DNA from: Syngnathus acus
Lineage: Eukaryota > Chordata > Actinopteri > Syngnathiformes > Syngnathidae
NCBI RefSeq assembly: GCF_901709675.1
Contig: NC_051088.1
Location: 9,388,193-9,452,192, forward strand
Length of the DNA: 64,000 nucleotides
Direction of reading: 5' to 3'
Positions within the stretch are counted from its first letter, which is position 1, and each line of letters opens with the position of its first letter. The notes beneath the pieces are model-generated. The model did no database searches. It was not told the origin of the DNA and worked only from the letters and a program-made list of their open reading frames with translations. Positions 31,529 through 45,191 of this stretch are shown piece by piece. Made by a program: the position numbers and the translations under genes.

Positions 31529-34500
31529 GGTAAGTCCTTATCTATACTTTCATTTTGAATGCATATATGTTTGTTTTGTTCCGTAAACAACCTACGATGA
31601 TGAGTTTGACATTCTTCATTGTTCGCTAAATGGTAGTAATAATGTGTTGCCACACTTTATTTGTATGCAAGAATGGAAATGTGCAATGTTTTGTTTGTTT
31701 TGACTACCAGCCTTTTGCCAAGGAGTATTTTCTGCCGCTTTGGAGCATTTTGACTAATCACTCAAGACTGACAGAATGTTGTGTTTCATGACACCGAATC
31801 TATCTCAAGAAAGAGAAGACTAAAACGCTTGCTTCTCGCTTTCTCCATTCCTTAATCCTAGATAATCAGCAGTAGAACATCATGCGTTGGTTTCACCTTA
31901 AATACCAGTTTCTGACCAAAAAGTAGATGAAACAATTTGATTTTGTTGTTGAAAAGATACATATCTCAAAATAGTGACTTTTCTTTTTTCTTTTCTTTTT
32001 TTTACTTTTGAGACAATGCAAACGGAACAAGAACGGGAGATGGTTTTGATATCAGAAAGAAACAACAAAGTTAATTCCATGGACAGCATCTCTAGGAAAA
32101 AAAAAATGGATGGATGGATGGATAAATCAAAGCTGTTATATTGAGAGTAAATATTGATTATTTTCTAAATTAGCCCTGTCTTATACCATGCATGTTATTC
32201 ATATTCACTTATGTGTTGGCATTAGAGTACATATAGAGTTTTGTTGTTTAATCATTGTCTTCTATTCAAAATGTGTGAAAGCGATCAATCCACCATCTCC
32301 AGGGATCTTTTATTCAGTGATTTTAAAACCTGAATCTTACAGACAATATCTGCAATATATGTTGCTTGTTATATACCGGTTGGATTGGATTATTGTTGGC
32401 AAATTTAAATGTACTTGGCAGTGAATGAGATAAAGAAAAAAAAAGCAGTATAGTGTTTTTTGTGGCGAGTGTGAAATGTGTAGGTTGGACTGGAGTTCCT
32501 TATTCTGGGAATTCTTGTTTTTGTTCTTTTTTCTTATTTTTATCATCAGTCACGTTAGGATGGTGTTTCCCAACCTTTACCTTAACGGCAATGTTGATTT
32601 GTGGTAAGTGAATAATGAAATGTGAACTTGGATAATTTTCCACAGAATACCTGATGATCTTTGTTGGCTGACTGGGTAGGAATCACTACATTACAGGGTA
32701 TGGGCAAATATTCATGAGCTCCCATTCGAAACCCAAAGGTGTCTCCTTTTCTGCCACAACTTCCACTCTTGCGACAAGACTGAAGAACTGAGAGTGCCTC
32801 CTCATACTAATTCATCCCAAAGGTTTATTCTTCCAAACCAACCTCACCCAAGCATGCCTTTTGTGGACTATGTGGACTGGGGCACAGTCATGCTTGAAAC
32901 AGAAAACTATTTACCCCGAACACAGCTGTCCAGATCCGGAACGTCCACAGGCTTATCCTGGGAAAACCATCCCATAGTCTGCCAAATGGAGAAGTGTGAC
33001 AAATCACTTTGCACAGTTCCAGAATTTAGTGATGTGCGCTACGCTACTCACTTACAAGCCGACACTTGCAGCTGCGTGGCCAGCAAAAATCATGCTAGGG
33101 TAGAAGAGAACATTTTCTGTGATAATTGTAATGCCAGAGGAGCTTTGGAGTTCTGCAGTTGTCTGCATTTCACATTTTTTCAATCCTTAACATGTTCTAC
33201 GCGATTGTAAAATGCTAAAATATCTTTTAGGGTTGGATTGAGCCCGATGAGTCAAGACGACACGTTTCCCCACTAATCGATTTCATGTGGTCATCTCCGA
33301 AAGTCACATAGACTCTTGCCTCTCATCAGCAAGCCGCCGAATGACGTGGACAATTTAGCGGAACTTTATCATAACAGGAGCTAGACAGTTATTATGTTAA
33401 TTTGCCTCACTGTTTTGCAGCACAATGTGTGGGTGTGTAGTGTCATGTCTCCCGAAGTGGGTGAGCAGGCAAGTCAGGCAACTATTTGTATACAAACAAT
33501 AACAAGTCCTGTACATCTTCCATATGTCCCCGTTCAGCATTGACATTTTAAAAAATCATTGATTTTCATATAAATTGACACCGAATCGTAAACATTGCTC
33601 ATTTGTCATTTATTTCAAAGGCTCACAAATGTATCTGATCTCAACATAGCTCAAATAAGTGGTTGCAACTTGTTCCCCATCATTATGGATAGTCGGCTGA
33701 TCTATCTTCCTGCAGTGCAGGAAACCCAACTCCGACCTTCCTGTAAAAATGTGCAACTAATGCAAGTGGGTCAGTTTGGGAGACACATTGTCATGGCACG
33801 CCACTGGAAGCGCATTCCAGTCCAAGCCTGCATTGGATTGAGGTCAAGCCAAAACAAAGGCGACACTTGAGTGACAGAATGGCTCTGCTTAAAGGTAGTC
33901 CTCAAATTCCTTCATTATTGCTCCAATGGAATTTAGCACATATCATTATGAAGCTCATGAGTTGTGTTGTGGAATTTGACAAGCCCCCACCTCCTTTTCC
34001 CTCAAGCGTACACTGACTACATTGATGTGCAGTCAGGGTGAATGCTGCTGATGAATATATTCATGTGTAGAGTGGGTAGAAACTTTTCTGTCAATGCTTG
34101 CAAACTGAAATCTGAAGAGAAAATATTGTTTTGAGTTGATTTTATTTTTTTTAGGACACATTTTTGAAACGCCGCCCATTGCATTCTAATTTGAGCACAA
34201 AAGACTCAATTCATCGCTCTATTAGCATTTCATAATCATCTTTTTGAACTGCCTTTATTCTTTGACAATAGGGTATCCCAAACTGCCTGATGTTGTGCCA
34301 CATTGAACATTTAATGCTGGTCTGGTAGTATATTTATTTATTAGTAGTATTATACTATTACTATTATGCTACTATTACTTTATTTATATTTATATACATA
34401 TAAATGTATTATTTATTTATATAAAGGCCGCTCCGAGAAAATATTTCTGACACGTAAGCGGTCCGTGGCGCAAAAAAGGTTGGAGACCACTGACCTAGAC

Positions 34501-35701
34501 CAAAATTGTTGCTGCATATATTCCTAGTGAGGATTTTTTTCCACCCTGAGGTTTGGACTTTGGATCATTTTAATTCACTTTCTGTTTAATTTCAGTACAA
34601 AGGTAGTAGATACTGTTGCGTTTTGTTCAAGATGTCCGTCGTCGAGCAAGGAAAACGAAGATGTGGAGTAATATTTGTTCTGTTATCACCTGTCTTGTCA
34701 TCTACTGAATGTTTTGTGTTTATGTGTCATGAAGTTAATGAACTTTGCCTTATGTGTAATGGAAAAGTTACCAAGCTCTGTGTCAGTGTTCTGATTGAAT
34801 AACTATGTGTGTATAAATTAATAAGAGTATTCACACATTGATTGACATGATAAAATATATAAATTAATAGGAATATGTACACATTGATTGACATGATAAG
34901 TATAACACTATAAAAGTATGCAAAGTATATAAGTTTGTATAAACTAACAAAAATATGCTGTTGCTCTGTCTTCAATACAGCAAATGTGCTGTCTCTAGAG
35001 CGGCCCTATCCTCTCGTAACAGATTTGTCATGAAATCGTCAATGTGTTGTCATTTACGACCATTCAAAATGCTTTGGAAAAAAAAAGACTTTTCCCTGCA
35101 TAGCCTACTTGGCAGAATCCTACTATATCGAGGTCACACAGTACAGGCTGAAATAATTTTGCAGGCCGGTATGACCACATTTACATTTTTTCCCCTGGCT
35201 ATTCACAGTGTACATGTAAACAAGACTGAGTGCTGAGGTCCACACAACGGGGACCTCACAGCTGGCTACAGACATACACTTCTATAGAGTGTCTAAAGTG
35301 TGGTCAAAACCCGGCACCTACTCTTATTTATTGTTCTCTCGTTTGACACGCACTAGTATTTTTGTGTCAAGTATTTCACAACACTTTCACATACCGTACT
35401 CTATTTTGAAACTGCTGCGTGTGAAAGTGAGCCTTGAAAGCACTGAATAAAATCCAATATTCCGCTGTGTCATTGGGTGAAGACAAAACCAGCAGAATTT
35501 CCCTGATTTCCCTCAGCGGGGCTTGGGTCAGCTCAAGACATGACATGCAGTAACCCCATTTCTGTTCCATATTGTTACTGCTTTTATTTTTGGAAGGATG
35601 GTCTCACGTGTGTCCGCCTTGCTTGAGCCCGCAATTAGCTATCTGGACTTGTTTTAAAGCGCAGAGTGATTAATGGTTGATATATGTGTGTTTACTTTTT
35701 A
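31529..35701. other. dennd2c 5' intron with unexplained ORFs and repeat remnants
   Basis: No exon with recognised similarity. An open frame of 138 codons at 32794-33210 and one of 91 codons at 33595-33870 match no family that I know. A ~60-bp unit sharing ACACATTGATTGACATGATA is duplicated at about 34810-34905. A hAT-like end (GGTTGGAGACCACTGACCTA) is at about 34478-34497. Confidence 0.4.
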
Positions 35702-35816
35702 GGTTTGCAAAATGAGACAAGCAGGCAAACACATAAGCAAGAAGGCACTTTAAGACTTCTTGGGTGTGCTCATGAATGGAGAACCGGAGGCAAGTTGACT
35801 CTTCCCCCCTCTGAAC

Positions 35817-38800
35817 ATGCTGGCTCTGAGTGTGGAGCAAGGCAGGCGAGGGGTTGCGAATGTTGAACCTCCGCACAAGGGGGCTGCTGTAGGATGGCAA
35901 GGCCGGCAGTCTCCCGAGCCAGGCTGCAACATCAGAGAGATGATTTCCCAGTGGGAAGGTCGAAGCAAGGATCTTTCAATGAAGGCCGAGCCTCTGCGTG
36001 TGGCCCAAATTTCGTCCGAGGGTGTCTTGACCAATGGGGGTTCGAACAAAAACCTTCAGCGTAAAGATCTTGCCAACGCTCAGAGTTTGGCTTTGGATTT
36101 CCGGGAATCCCGAGCACAGTCCAGAAGCTGCAGTATTGCTCCAAAGTCCAGCCCAGGAAACAAGTCGACACAAGTACCGATGTTGCCTTTCATGGATTCC
36201 AACACAGACAAAGTCATAGTGGATGGCAAGCTAAAGTCAAACTGCATCTTGAATGTTGATGCCGAGTCCGGACACCTCCCACGGTTAGCCGATGAAAGCG
36301 AAGACAACATGCCCGCTGGGAACTTTTATACTTCTCGGGGTTTCTGGCGTAGTCTGGAAGTGGACCGCTGCCTTTGGGAGAAAGGCAGAACGTCTTTGGG
36401 TGAAGCTCCGCCTAAACCACAACGGACGTTCAAGTATCAGGGAGCTACAAAGGACGCAGTGCCATGGAACAGCAGACCAATCCACAACAACCAGCCCAGT
36501 GGGAGGGGTCCTAGGGTAGCCCACCCGCCGAGCTTCCCGCCCCCTCCGTGTCCGGTCGCCAGGACCAATGGACTTTCAAGGCATAAAAATAACAGGTGGG
36601 TTGATGCACCAAAGTTGGTCATCTGTGTACTCTCTAAATTTCAATATTTTGAAGGCTTGTTCTATGTCACCAATGTTTTTCTATGTTGCTATTAGCACCT
36701 GTTGGTGTTTTCAGGTGTTTAAAGGCCTTGTTCTGACATGAGTGCTGGCTTGCATCCAAGTGTGATGTCACGTCACATCTGCCAGCATTGTTCCCTATTG
36801 TTTCAGGATGTAGCCTTCCTCAAACTTCACTGGGGTCGTCATCGCTTGGCTTGATCATGCCGTCCGTCACTGGCATGCACTTACGTAACAGTTGATCGGG
36901 AGTACACCTCCAAGTCCGGACTCGTTCGCAAATGACTAAGTGATCACTGGCGGAGATAGGATTTTCTTCCCTTTGGGGGAAGGGCATGTTCCAACATTTT
37001 GACTGCGAAGGAAAACATGCTATTGTGATAAATGAATGTGAATTGTGTCTTGCTCCACTTCCATGCCATAATTCTACAGGAGGTCCTTTGAGTACGAGGA
37101 CGCGATGCATCCCACTGTGAAGGGAAACCAAGCGAGGCACTCAACCCTTCACCATGCATATTCCGATGACAATATTTATGAAGACATTGTTTGTAAGTTG
37201 AGCTTGCTTGAGTGTCAAAGACTTATTTGAATTCATAGTCAAACATGCGAGGATTTTTGATATGCAGAACACAGTGATAGGTTTTTATTTAGCCAACGCT
37301 GTAATTTTGTCTTACGCAATTTGTTTGTGCTACATGTATGTACCGCAAAACCATGAACCAAAAAACAATGCACAATTGAAGTATGAACACATCAAATACA
37401 CAGTATGTACCGTATTTTCCGCACTATAAGGCGCACCTTCAATGAATGGCCCATTTTAAAACTTTGTCCATATATAAGGCGCACCTTCAATGAATGGCCC
37501 ATTTTAAAACTTTGTCCATATATAAGATATATACATTTGGCCCACGGGCCGGACTTTGGAAACGCCTGCTGTAGTGGCTCAATATTGGTCCATATATAAG
37601 GCGCACCTGATTATAAGGCTCACTGTCGGCTTTTGAGAAAATTGGAGGTTTTTAGGTGCGCCTTATAGTGCGGAAAATACGGTAATGAGCATGCCTTTCT
37701 ACTTAATAACAATCATGTCACTTGTCTGTTCTCTTGGACTTAGCATGAGGCATTATTCATTATTCTTGGCAATTGCAGCTTTCCATTCCATACTTAACAA
37801 GTAACACATTGGATGCTAAGAGTTTGGGTTATTTCAATTTCTCCCATTACTTTATCCCACTTCAGGTGAAGGGACCAGAGATAATCCTTACGAGGATATC
37901 AAGTTACCCCCTATGTGTCTTCCTATCAGCAGGCCTCACAACACAAAGGTAAGGAGACAGTCTAGTAGTTGATATTTATAGATTTGTTTTGTAGCATATC
38001 CTTTATTAACTGCTGGGAAATTTCACTTGCTTGACAAAGCTTGGATCGAAAATAAAACTACATCTTGGTGCCAAGCACCTTTTTTTTCACTGAAGGAAGG
38101 AGCTGCATTTTTGCATTTTGCCACAACCGTATAGGCAATTACCACCCTTTTTGGGTGAGTGTCTATTATTCTGGCCATTTTGCTCTTTGCGGCAGTGCTT
38201 TTGGTTCCTTTGCCGCATGACTTCACTGTATAGCAAAAGCTTCCTTCAGATTCATTCCACTGGAATTACATTGTATTTCTAACAAATTGTTTTACAGCTC
38301 CACGCAAAATCCCAAACCAAAATGGAGAGGAGGACAATGCCACATTTAAGATCAACCGTTGCCAATGCTGCAACCCCCCGAAGCACAAGCGCTCCTAAAA
38401 TTCACAAGACACCTCTGGTAATAGTTTGATTTTGTCCTTGCATTCCATGTGCCATTCAGCCAGTCACGTGGTGGTTTTTCTGCAATGTGGTAGAACGAGT
38501 GACGTCATTTGTTTCGGTGGAGGATATAAATGGAGACGCTGTTGTTACTAGACGGAAGTAGAAGACACCGAACTAAAGAGATAAATGAGTAGCTTAAGAG
38601 CGCATTGATATAAATAAAAACGTAACTTCTGAGCCATGGCTGTAGAGAGTGACTTGACAGAAACGACCTTTGCTAATAAGGTACAGTATCAATTTACTAT
38701 TCATAAGAGACCTATGATGGCAACTCTTTGTAACGATAACCACAAGTAATTTCATCTTCCAATAACAAAAGTGTCTGGTGTTGTCATTGTGTATGACATA

Positions 38801-41800
38801 CTTCAAGGGGTCTATAATAATACGGCATTTGTCACGACTCTATTGTGGGTGCCACTACTAGTACTACTATTAGATTACTTTTCAGAGTTCTGTGCAGGAT
38901 GGAATGTAAATGTTTATTCCAAGACATGATTTTATAACTCAAATCAATTGTAAGCGTTAATATGAATAAAAAACGAATAAAAACTCTTGAATCTTGAATA
39001 CAGTTCATTCCTCGACTTGACTTCTGTAGCTTATAAGCACTTAACAAAAGCACATTTACCATTGTCCATTAAAGTCAACCGGAATTTCTTCCCCGATGTT
39101 CATTAGACCCCTTACTTATTCTACTTTCTATGATATTCTGTTACACAAATACAAAAAAAATGGCCTTTTAAAACATAAATTTCAATTTTTAGCCAGATGG
39201 CATCAATTCTATCATTCTGTCATAGCTCCAGAATCATGGGGTCTAACAAAAACGTGTTGTTTGTGTTTCATACCACACAGTACGTTAATAAGATCGAGAC
39301 GATATTTGATGACAAGCGAGGGAGGAAGCGAGTGAAAAACCAAGGAGTTGCAGTGCGAGGTGACACAGGCACACACACAAACGTATACACACTTACAGCG
39401 ATTCGTAAAGTACAGATGTAATGTGTATCAGTAATTTAGATGATTAGGAGTGAATTCACTTTCTTTTTGATAACATGTCCGCGGAGTGAATTCACTTTCT
39501 TTTTGATAACATGTCCGCGGGTGACTGTAAGGCCGTTCCGCAGCGCTGCGTGTCACTAATCTCTCCATTTTTAACTGGCCAGAGGAGACCAGTGGGACTG
39601 AGAGCGACCCTGAAGACAATGGCAAAGGTAGCACACAGAATGAAAGGTTTTTCGTGTCTGTATTTTGCATTCAAGTGATGGATTAAGTTCTCATTGACCA
39701 ATATCAGCCACACGATTTCATTTGACACCACACTTGTTTTGGGTGAACATGGGCGACTGTTGTACGATTGTTTTAAAGAGCCAGGAAAAGTCTGTTATGT
39801 AACGCATGTATCAGATCTGTCTTCTTGAGTCCTTGCAAATAAACAACAACCGTACAAAAACCTTCAAAAAAGAAACATCGTCTAGATAGCTTTTGTAAAG
39901 TTAATTGGCAAGGAGAAAAATGTGAGGAGAAAGTGCCTCTGAGCAGCTGTCCACATTCAACTCCTTTTCCTGCTGCCTCTTATTTTCTTCTCTATTCTTT
40001 AGTCGCTCCTCTGTAAGCTCCAACTGTGGACTTGGCTTGCGCAGTCAATGACTAATCGCCAAGTAGAAATTTACTCTTGTAAAGAATTCCGATGTGAGGC
40101 CACCGGAGGCCTCGTCAGGGAAAAAAATGGTGTCATCGGTAGAATTCCTTTTTGTAATGTTGACGTATCAAATATAATTCCGATACATTAAATCTATCCA
40201 TACAAATCTATCGCAGAGTACAAAACCCTTAAAATTGGAACACAGGGTATCTTAAGTATCCTTTAAAATGACTCTTAACCCTTACAGTGTAGTATGTTTG
40301 GGATATTTGGGTCCCTAAATGTCTTGTGAAAACAGGAAGCTCACTGTGTGGTGTCCGTCCGGCAGGTTTAAGGAGATCTGTTCATAAACAGTCGACACTG
40401 AAGCGCAAGCCAGGCTATCGCACTCTGGAGAAAGACCTGATCCAGGCACAGCAGCAGCAGCTCTTCCAGATCTTTGTAGTGGTGTCTCTGAGGAAAGGTT
40501 CCCCAGCCAATACCTACTCCCCTGAAATAACGCAACAGTTTCCAAAAATGGTTTGTAACTTCTGATTATGATGAGTGATTGATGACAATCGTCAAACCTT
40601 ATTGTATCATCGTGTAGATGATCTTTTGTAATGGGAATCACTGAGCAATTCAAATCGAGTGACTTGCCCCTGGTTTAAATATGAATTGTTCTGTTTTCAG
40701 TTTGAAAAATCATCTCGACTCTCCAAGGAAGCTGAAGATCAATTAAAGGTCATTCCCAAATTCTGCTTCCCGGATGTACGTGACTGGAAGCCTTCAGCGC
40801 ACACACCAAGGTCAGCCATCGTGGAAGATGACACTTGACATATCTATAAAGTTGACTATATTCGAGTTATCATAAAATATATTAAAAAAAAAAACGTCAC
40901 GCGACAGGCACTCCAATTGGACAAACTGCATAATATTACAACTATTAAATAAGAGTTTTCCATTTGCTCCTTCAATTCAATTCGAACCTTTGTCTCTTGT
41001 CAGGATTGGTCTTAGGGTTTAAGTGCTAGGGTTAAGGTTCTTGATTAAGTGTCGTAGTGCAGTGTCAAACCAAAGTCAGTTTTTTTTAAACTGGGGTTAG
41101 GGTTTCAAAGTAGGGTTTTAAACTAGGAGTTTGGTTTCATAGTAGGGTTTAAAAATACGGTTAAGATTTCAAACTGGGGTTAAGTAGTTTCAAAGTAGGC
41201 ATTCAAATTAAAGTTAGGGTCTCAAACTAGGGTTAGTGTTAGGGGCAAGGGTTAGGGTTTGGGTTAGGGTTAGCAGTGGAGTTTAAATGTTTGGGTTAGG
41301 GTTCTTGGTTAAATGTCGTAGTACGATTTCAAACTAAAGTCAGCTTTTCAACCTAGGGTAAGGGTTTCATAATAAATTTAGGGTTTCAAACTAGGGCTAG
41401 GGTAAGTTTTTTTTTTTTCTTTTTTTCTCACGTTTACATGCATTGTTGGCATCTGAGCAGTAATACTAACGAAACAGTTGGCAGTCTGTTGCTGTGCAGT
41501 CAGTACTATACTACTGTATCACAGTAATATAGATATTTTTGAATACATTGCTTCTCTGTATGCACCAATAAAACTGATATACCTCCTCCGGTATGTTCTC
41601 ATTGTTTTAAGTTGCTCCCTGATGATCTCTACTTCCCCTTTGTGCTTTCCCTAAACCAGAAAAGTCATTCGTCAGATCTTTGAAAGCACACTCATGCCTG
41701 ACAATAATTCTTACTTGTTTTTTGTTTTGTTTTTACCAGCGAGACATTCTCCTTCGTCTTGACCGGAGAAGACGGGAGCCGCTGGTTCTGTTACTGCCGT

Positions 41801-44800
41801 AAGATCCTGGTGAGTCACTTTGGCGTGATGTTTGTGTGATGATATGGCAGCCAGCCACATGCTTACTCAACTCTGTAGGCTCAGTGTGTGTGAATCGTGA
41901 AGCAAAAACCACATGACTGAAAGTGAGAAGAATTTCCCGTCTTTTGTCTTGCAGGGAACCGTCAAAACACTTTCTTCCCCACAGTCTTTTTGGGTTAAAA
42001 TTATGTGGTCTTGCTGTTGTGTCGTGTGGTTTTCGCCTATTGTGTCCTGGCAGCGATTTTTAGTTTTACAGTCTCATAAGATTGCTGCTTGTGAGGTAAC
42101 ACGGCTTGTTAACACCATAGATTGAGTTCGTTTTTGTTGCCTTGGACTATAAATGCTTTTAAACCTACTACCTTTGTGCTCTGTGGAGTCTGATGTTGTT
42201 AAACCAACTGCGTTTGCTGGAGTGTTGACACTCGAGCATTGATGTCATGGGTGTGTCTGATATATGAAACTTTTGTCTTCTTTAAGCCCAGCGGAAAGGG
42301 CAAAAGGCTCCCTGAGGTTCATTGTGTCGTCAGCAAGTTGGGCTGTTTCAACCTGTTTGCCAAGGTAAAGATAGTTCACACTGCAGTTATGAGCACGTTT
42401 CGTTCAGGTAATCGAGCGAAAGCTGCAATGGTGTTTTCATACCAGCGCACCGACCATTTGATAGGCAACACATGAGATGAGTGCCTGGTGTCCAAATACT
42501 TTTGAAGTGACACACAGAAGCAACAATACTTTGCCCGCACAGATTTTGGAGGAGGTGGAGCGGCGCAGAGAGATCTCCCCGGCACTCGTTTACCCTTTTA
42601 TGCGTAGTGTGATGGAAGCGCCGTTCCCAGCTCCAGGCCGCACAGTCATGGTCAAGAGTTTCCTGCCTGGCACTGGCAATGAGGTAAGCCGCAGGAGGGA
42701 AGTGCTAATTAGCACTTTTGTTCTTCTGTGTCTGAGTTATGTCAGGCCGTCTGTGTAAGGCTACATTCACGCTCCGTCCTCTGGCGGTCACAACAGTCCC
42801 ATTTGCCTGAAGTTTAGTGTCCTGTGGGACTTTGGCCTTTTTAGTCCTCGTACCTTTTCAATGCAGGTGCTGACTCTGTGTCGTCCGGTCGACTCCCGAT
42901 TAGAGCATGTGGACTTTGACACGCTGCTCCAGTGTCTCAGTGTGGGAAAACTCCTGCAGGTGTTTGCTTCCCTTCTGCTTGAAAGGAGAGTCATCTTTGT
43001 CGCTGAAAAACTCAGGTGCCCCCCCAACACAAGCACATACCAACACGCGTCTGTGTTCTTTTCTTAACTTACATTCCTCGATGAAAGACATCTCTTCATC
43101 TCGTGGTTGTTTGATCTGATCTGCCAGTGTGCTGTCCCGTTGCGGCCACGCAGTGCTGGCGCTGCTCTACCCGTTCACCTGGCAGCACACCTTTGTGCCT
43201 GTGCTACCTACCAGCATGTTGGACATTACCTGCTCCCCCACGCCTTTCCTCATCGGGGTGCTGGCCCCTTCCTTGCCCCAGGTGCTGGAACTCCCCATAG
43301 AAGAGGTTGGTCACAACTACTCTGCTCAACTGTTTATATCGTTTTTAATTATCACACTCAAATGTGATAATGATTTTCATGGATGGAAACAGTCAAATTT
43401 TATTCTGAATACTATTGGTATTTAGTCTGCCTTATATTATAGAAATACATTTTAGGTCTCCTCACTTACGAATATATGACACTATTTAAGGAAATTCGAT
43501 ATTCCTTTTTTTTGAAAACACGCAAATAGAAGAATGACTTTTTGTTGCTTGAGTCATAGTCGAACTCTTCCATCTACGTAGTTAGTCTTATGTTGGAGAA
43601 GCTGGAAGTCCCTCACTGTCCCACAAAATGACAGACGCTTTTGCAAAACGATGAACCACGTGGAAGTTGGCCTCCTTTAACTGAATGACGGTCTAGTTTT
43701 GGAGTGTATTTTCAACTTTTTTTGTTTGCTTTCCCTGAACATGAATGTGAATGATGCTCAAATCAGCTTTTCTCTCGCTTTGCAGGTGCTCATTGTGGAT
43801 TTGTGTGCAGATGACTTTGTCATTCAGGTATGTAAACCCAAGATTGTATTTTGAGAATGATTGGATGAAGTTTTCACCTGACATTTACAGAGCAATGGAA
43901 AGGTTTTTGCCCCCCTCTGCTGTTAAGATTTCTGCCTAGTTTACGCACATTAATGTTTAAGATTATCAAACAAAAGTATAGATCAGACAAAGATAACCTG
44001 TAATCCTAAAATTTCCGATTTTCAATATTGTTTTGATTTATTAAGGCGCAAAAAAAAAAAATTCAAAGCTACCTGACCTCGTGTGGAAAAATGTCTTACC
44101 TTGTTAAATTTACCGTGGCTAGCCCATTTTTCAGTTTATTTAGGAAACATTAAGGTGTGATAAACATGCAAAAGAAGTCAAGAAGTCAAACACTTTTCCA
44201 CACCACTGTAGTCTTTGCAGTGTTACTGGAAAGTAATCTGATGCCTCGTTTCTGTGTAGCTTGGTGATGAGGACTGCATCCTGCCTAGTAAACTTCAAGC
44301 AGCATTACAGCAGATTCTAGAAGAGCGGGAAGAGATTCTCGAGCAGGAGGACAGCGACACTTCTGAAGGTTTGTGACATCACATATGTGAGTCATATTAA
44401 AACCTGGCCACACACACCTTTGCTGTATACACAATATACACACATCAGTATGCCCGTTCACATATGTGTCCAATAATGTCACATAATAATCATTACATAC
44501 ATATTGGTATTTGTCAGAGAAGGGAAACAAATTCAGAGGTGGGCTTTAATCTCTGTGTCCCGTCCAGGCCAGCCGGTGGACTTGTGCTCCCTGGTGTCAG
44601 AGGCTTTTGTGCGCTTCTTTGTGGAGCTGGTTGGCCACTATCCCCTCCACATGGCAGAATCGTCCAACGGGAGCCGGGAGCTTCAGCGCGACAACTTCCG
44701 CAAGTCTCACCCGTCGCGCGGCGTCCGTCAGTTCTTGCAGCTCTTCATGGAATCGCAGATGTTTGCCGGATTCATTCAGGACAAAGAGCTGCGCAAGGGA

Positions 44801-45191
44801 GGAGGAAGGGGTAATACTCATTGTTTATTTTTCATTAAAAAAAAAAGAAAGAAAGATTGACTCTCCCAAATAGGGGCACTGTGTTCGTTTTTAAAAAATG
44901 ATGGGCCTGTGGCAATTATTGGAATTTGTATTGAAAAATAATATGATGGCAGAATATGTCATCTGCATGCAATAATGTGTGTTTCTCCTCTGTAGGCTTG
45001 TTTGAAACGAGAGTGGCCAACTATTTGGACTCTTCTCCCGACCCGGAACCAAGCGGAGTCAACAAGTTTCTTAAAGGACTGGGTAAGTCGTATTCGTTCA
45101 TTTTCGTAATTATTATTAAAAATATATTGACATTTCTAACTATTATTTGCTTATTCCAGGAAATAAGATGAAGCTTCTACAAATAAAATGA
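35817..45191 (+). CDS. dennd2c: DENN domain-containing protein 2C
   Basis: DENND2 proteins are guanine-nucleotide exchange factors for Rab9-type GTPases. Eighteen coding exons join in frame for 880 residues (human 928): 35817-36595, 37080-37192, 37866-37948, 38298-38417, 39281-39359, 39583-39627, 40366-40550, 40701-40810, 41740-41809, 42287-42364, 42543-42683, 42867-43015, 43128-43305, 43786-43827, 44260-44368, 44568-44810, 44996-45082 and 45160-45191. The start is fixed by an in-frame stop seven codons upstream. The disordered N-terminal half keeps family signatures: IREMISQWEGR, PPKPQRTFKY, RSFEYED and DDNIYEDI. The uDENN-cDENN-dDENN core runs from about residue 420 (LFQIFVVVSLRKG) through TFSFVLTGEDGSRWF, YPFMRSVMEAPFPAPGRT, HAVLALLYPFTWQHTF and SEAFVRFFVELVGHY. 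It ends KMKLLQIK. Family paralogues are DENND2A/B/D; synteny with ampd1 supports 2C. Confidence 0.95.
37408..37684. mobile_element. MITE with TACCGTATTTTCC termini in dennd2c intron
   Basis: Left end TACCGTATTTTCCGCACTAT and right end its reverse complement, with TA at both borders. Inside, a ~56-bp segment (CATATATAAGGCGCACCTTC...) is tandemly duplicated. Same broad family as 15732-15903, differing in the inner motif (GGCGCACC versus GTCGCG). Confidence 0.8.
39452..39521. repeat. 35-bp tandem duplication in dennd2c intron
   Basis: Two adjacent copies of a unit containing GTGAATTCACTTTC and AACATGTCCGCGG, about 60 bp before the acceptor at 39583. Confidence 0.85.
41000..41410. repeat. Degenerate telomere-like (TTAGGG) repeat block
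   Basis: Many TTAGGG/TTTAGGG/CTAGGG units, including an almost perfect stretch near 41250-41272, mixed with longer repeated phrases (GTTCTTG...TGTCGTAGT and TTTCAAACTA). The left and right parts repeat each other, so the block grew by duplication of a ~270-bp unit. It lies in a dennd2c intron. Confidence 0.75.
43886..44213. mobile_element. Probable ~330-bp MITE in dennd2c intron
   Basis: Left end ACAGAGCAATGGAAAGGTTT and right end, read on the minus strand, CTACAGTGGTGTGGAAAAGT are diverged inverted repeats. They resemble a common fish non-autonomous DNA transposon end. It covers most of the intron between exons 14 and 15. Confidence 0.5.

Noticed and set aside
33595-33870. 91-codon plus-strand frame as a possible exon
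   Set aside because: No recognised family, no convincing flanking splice pair; kept only as a note in the region entry.
35932-36622. Several antisense open frames opposite the long dennd2c exon
   Set aside because: Shadows of the sense coding frame; no start context or family match.
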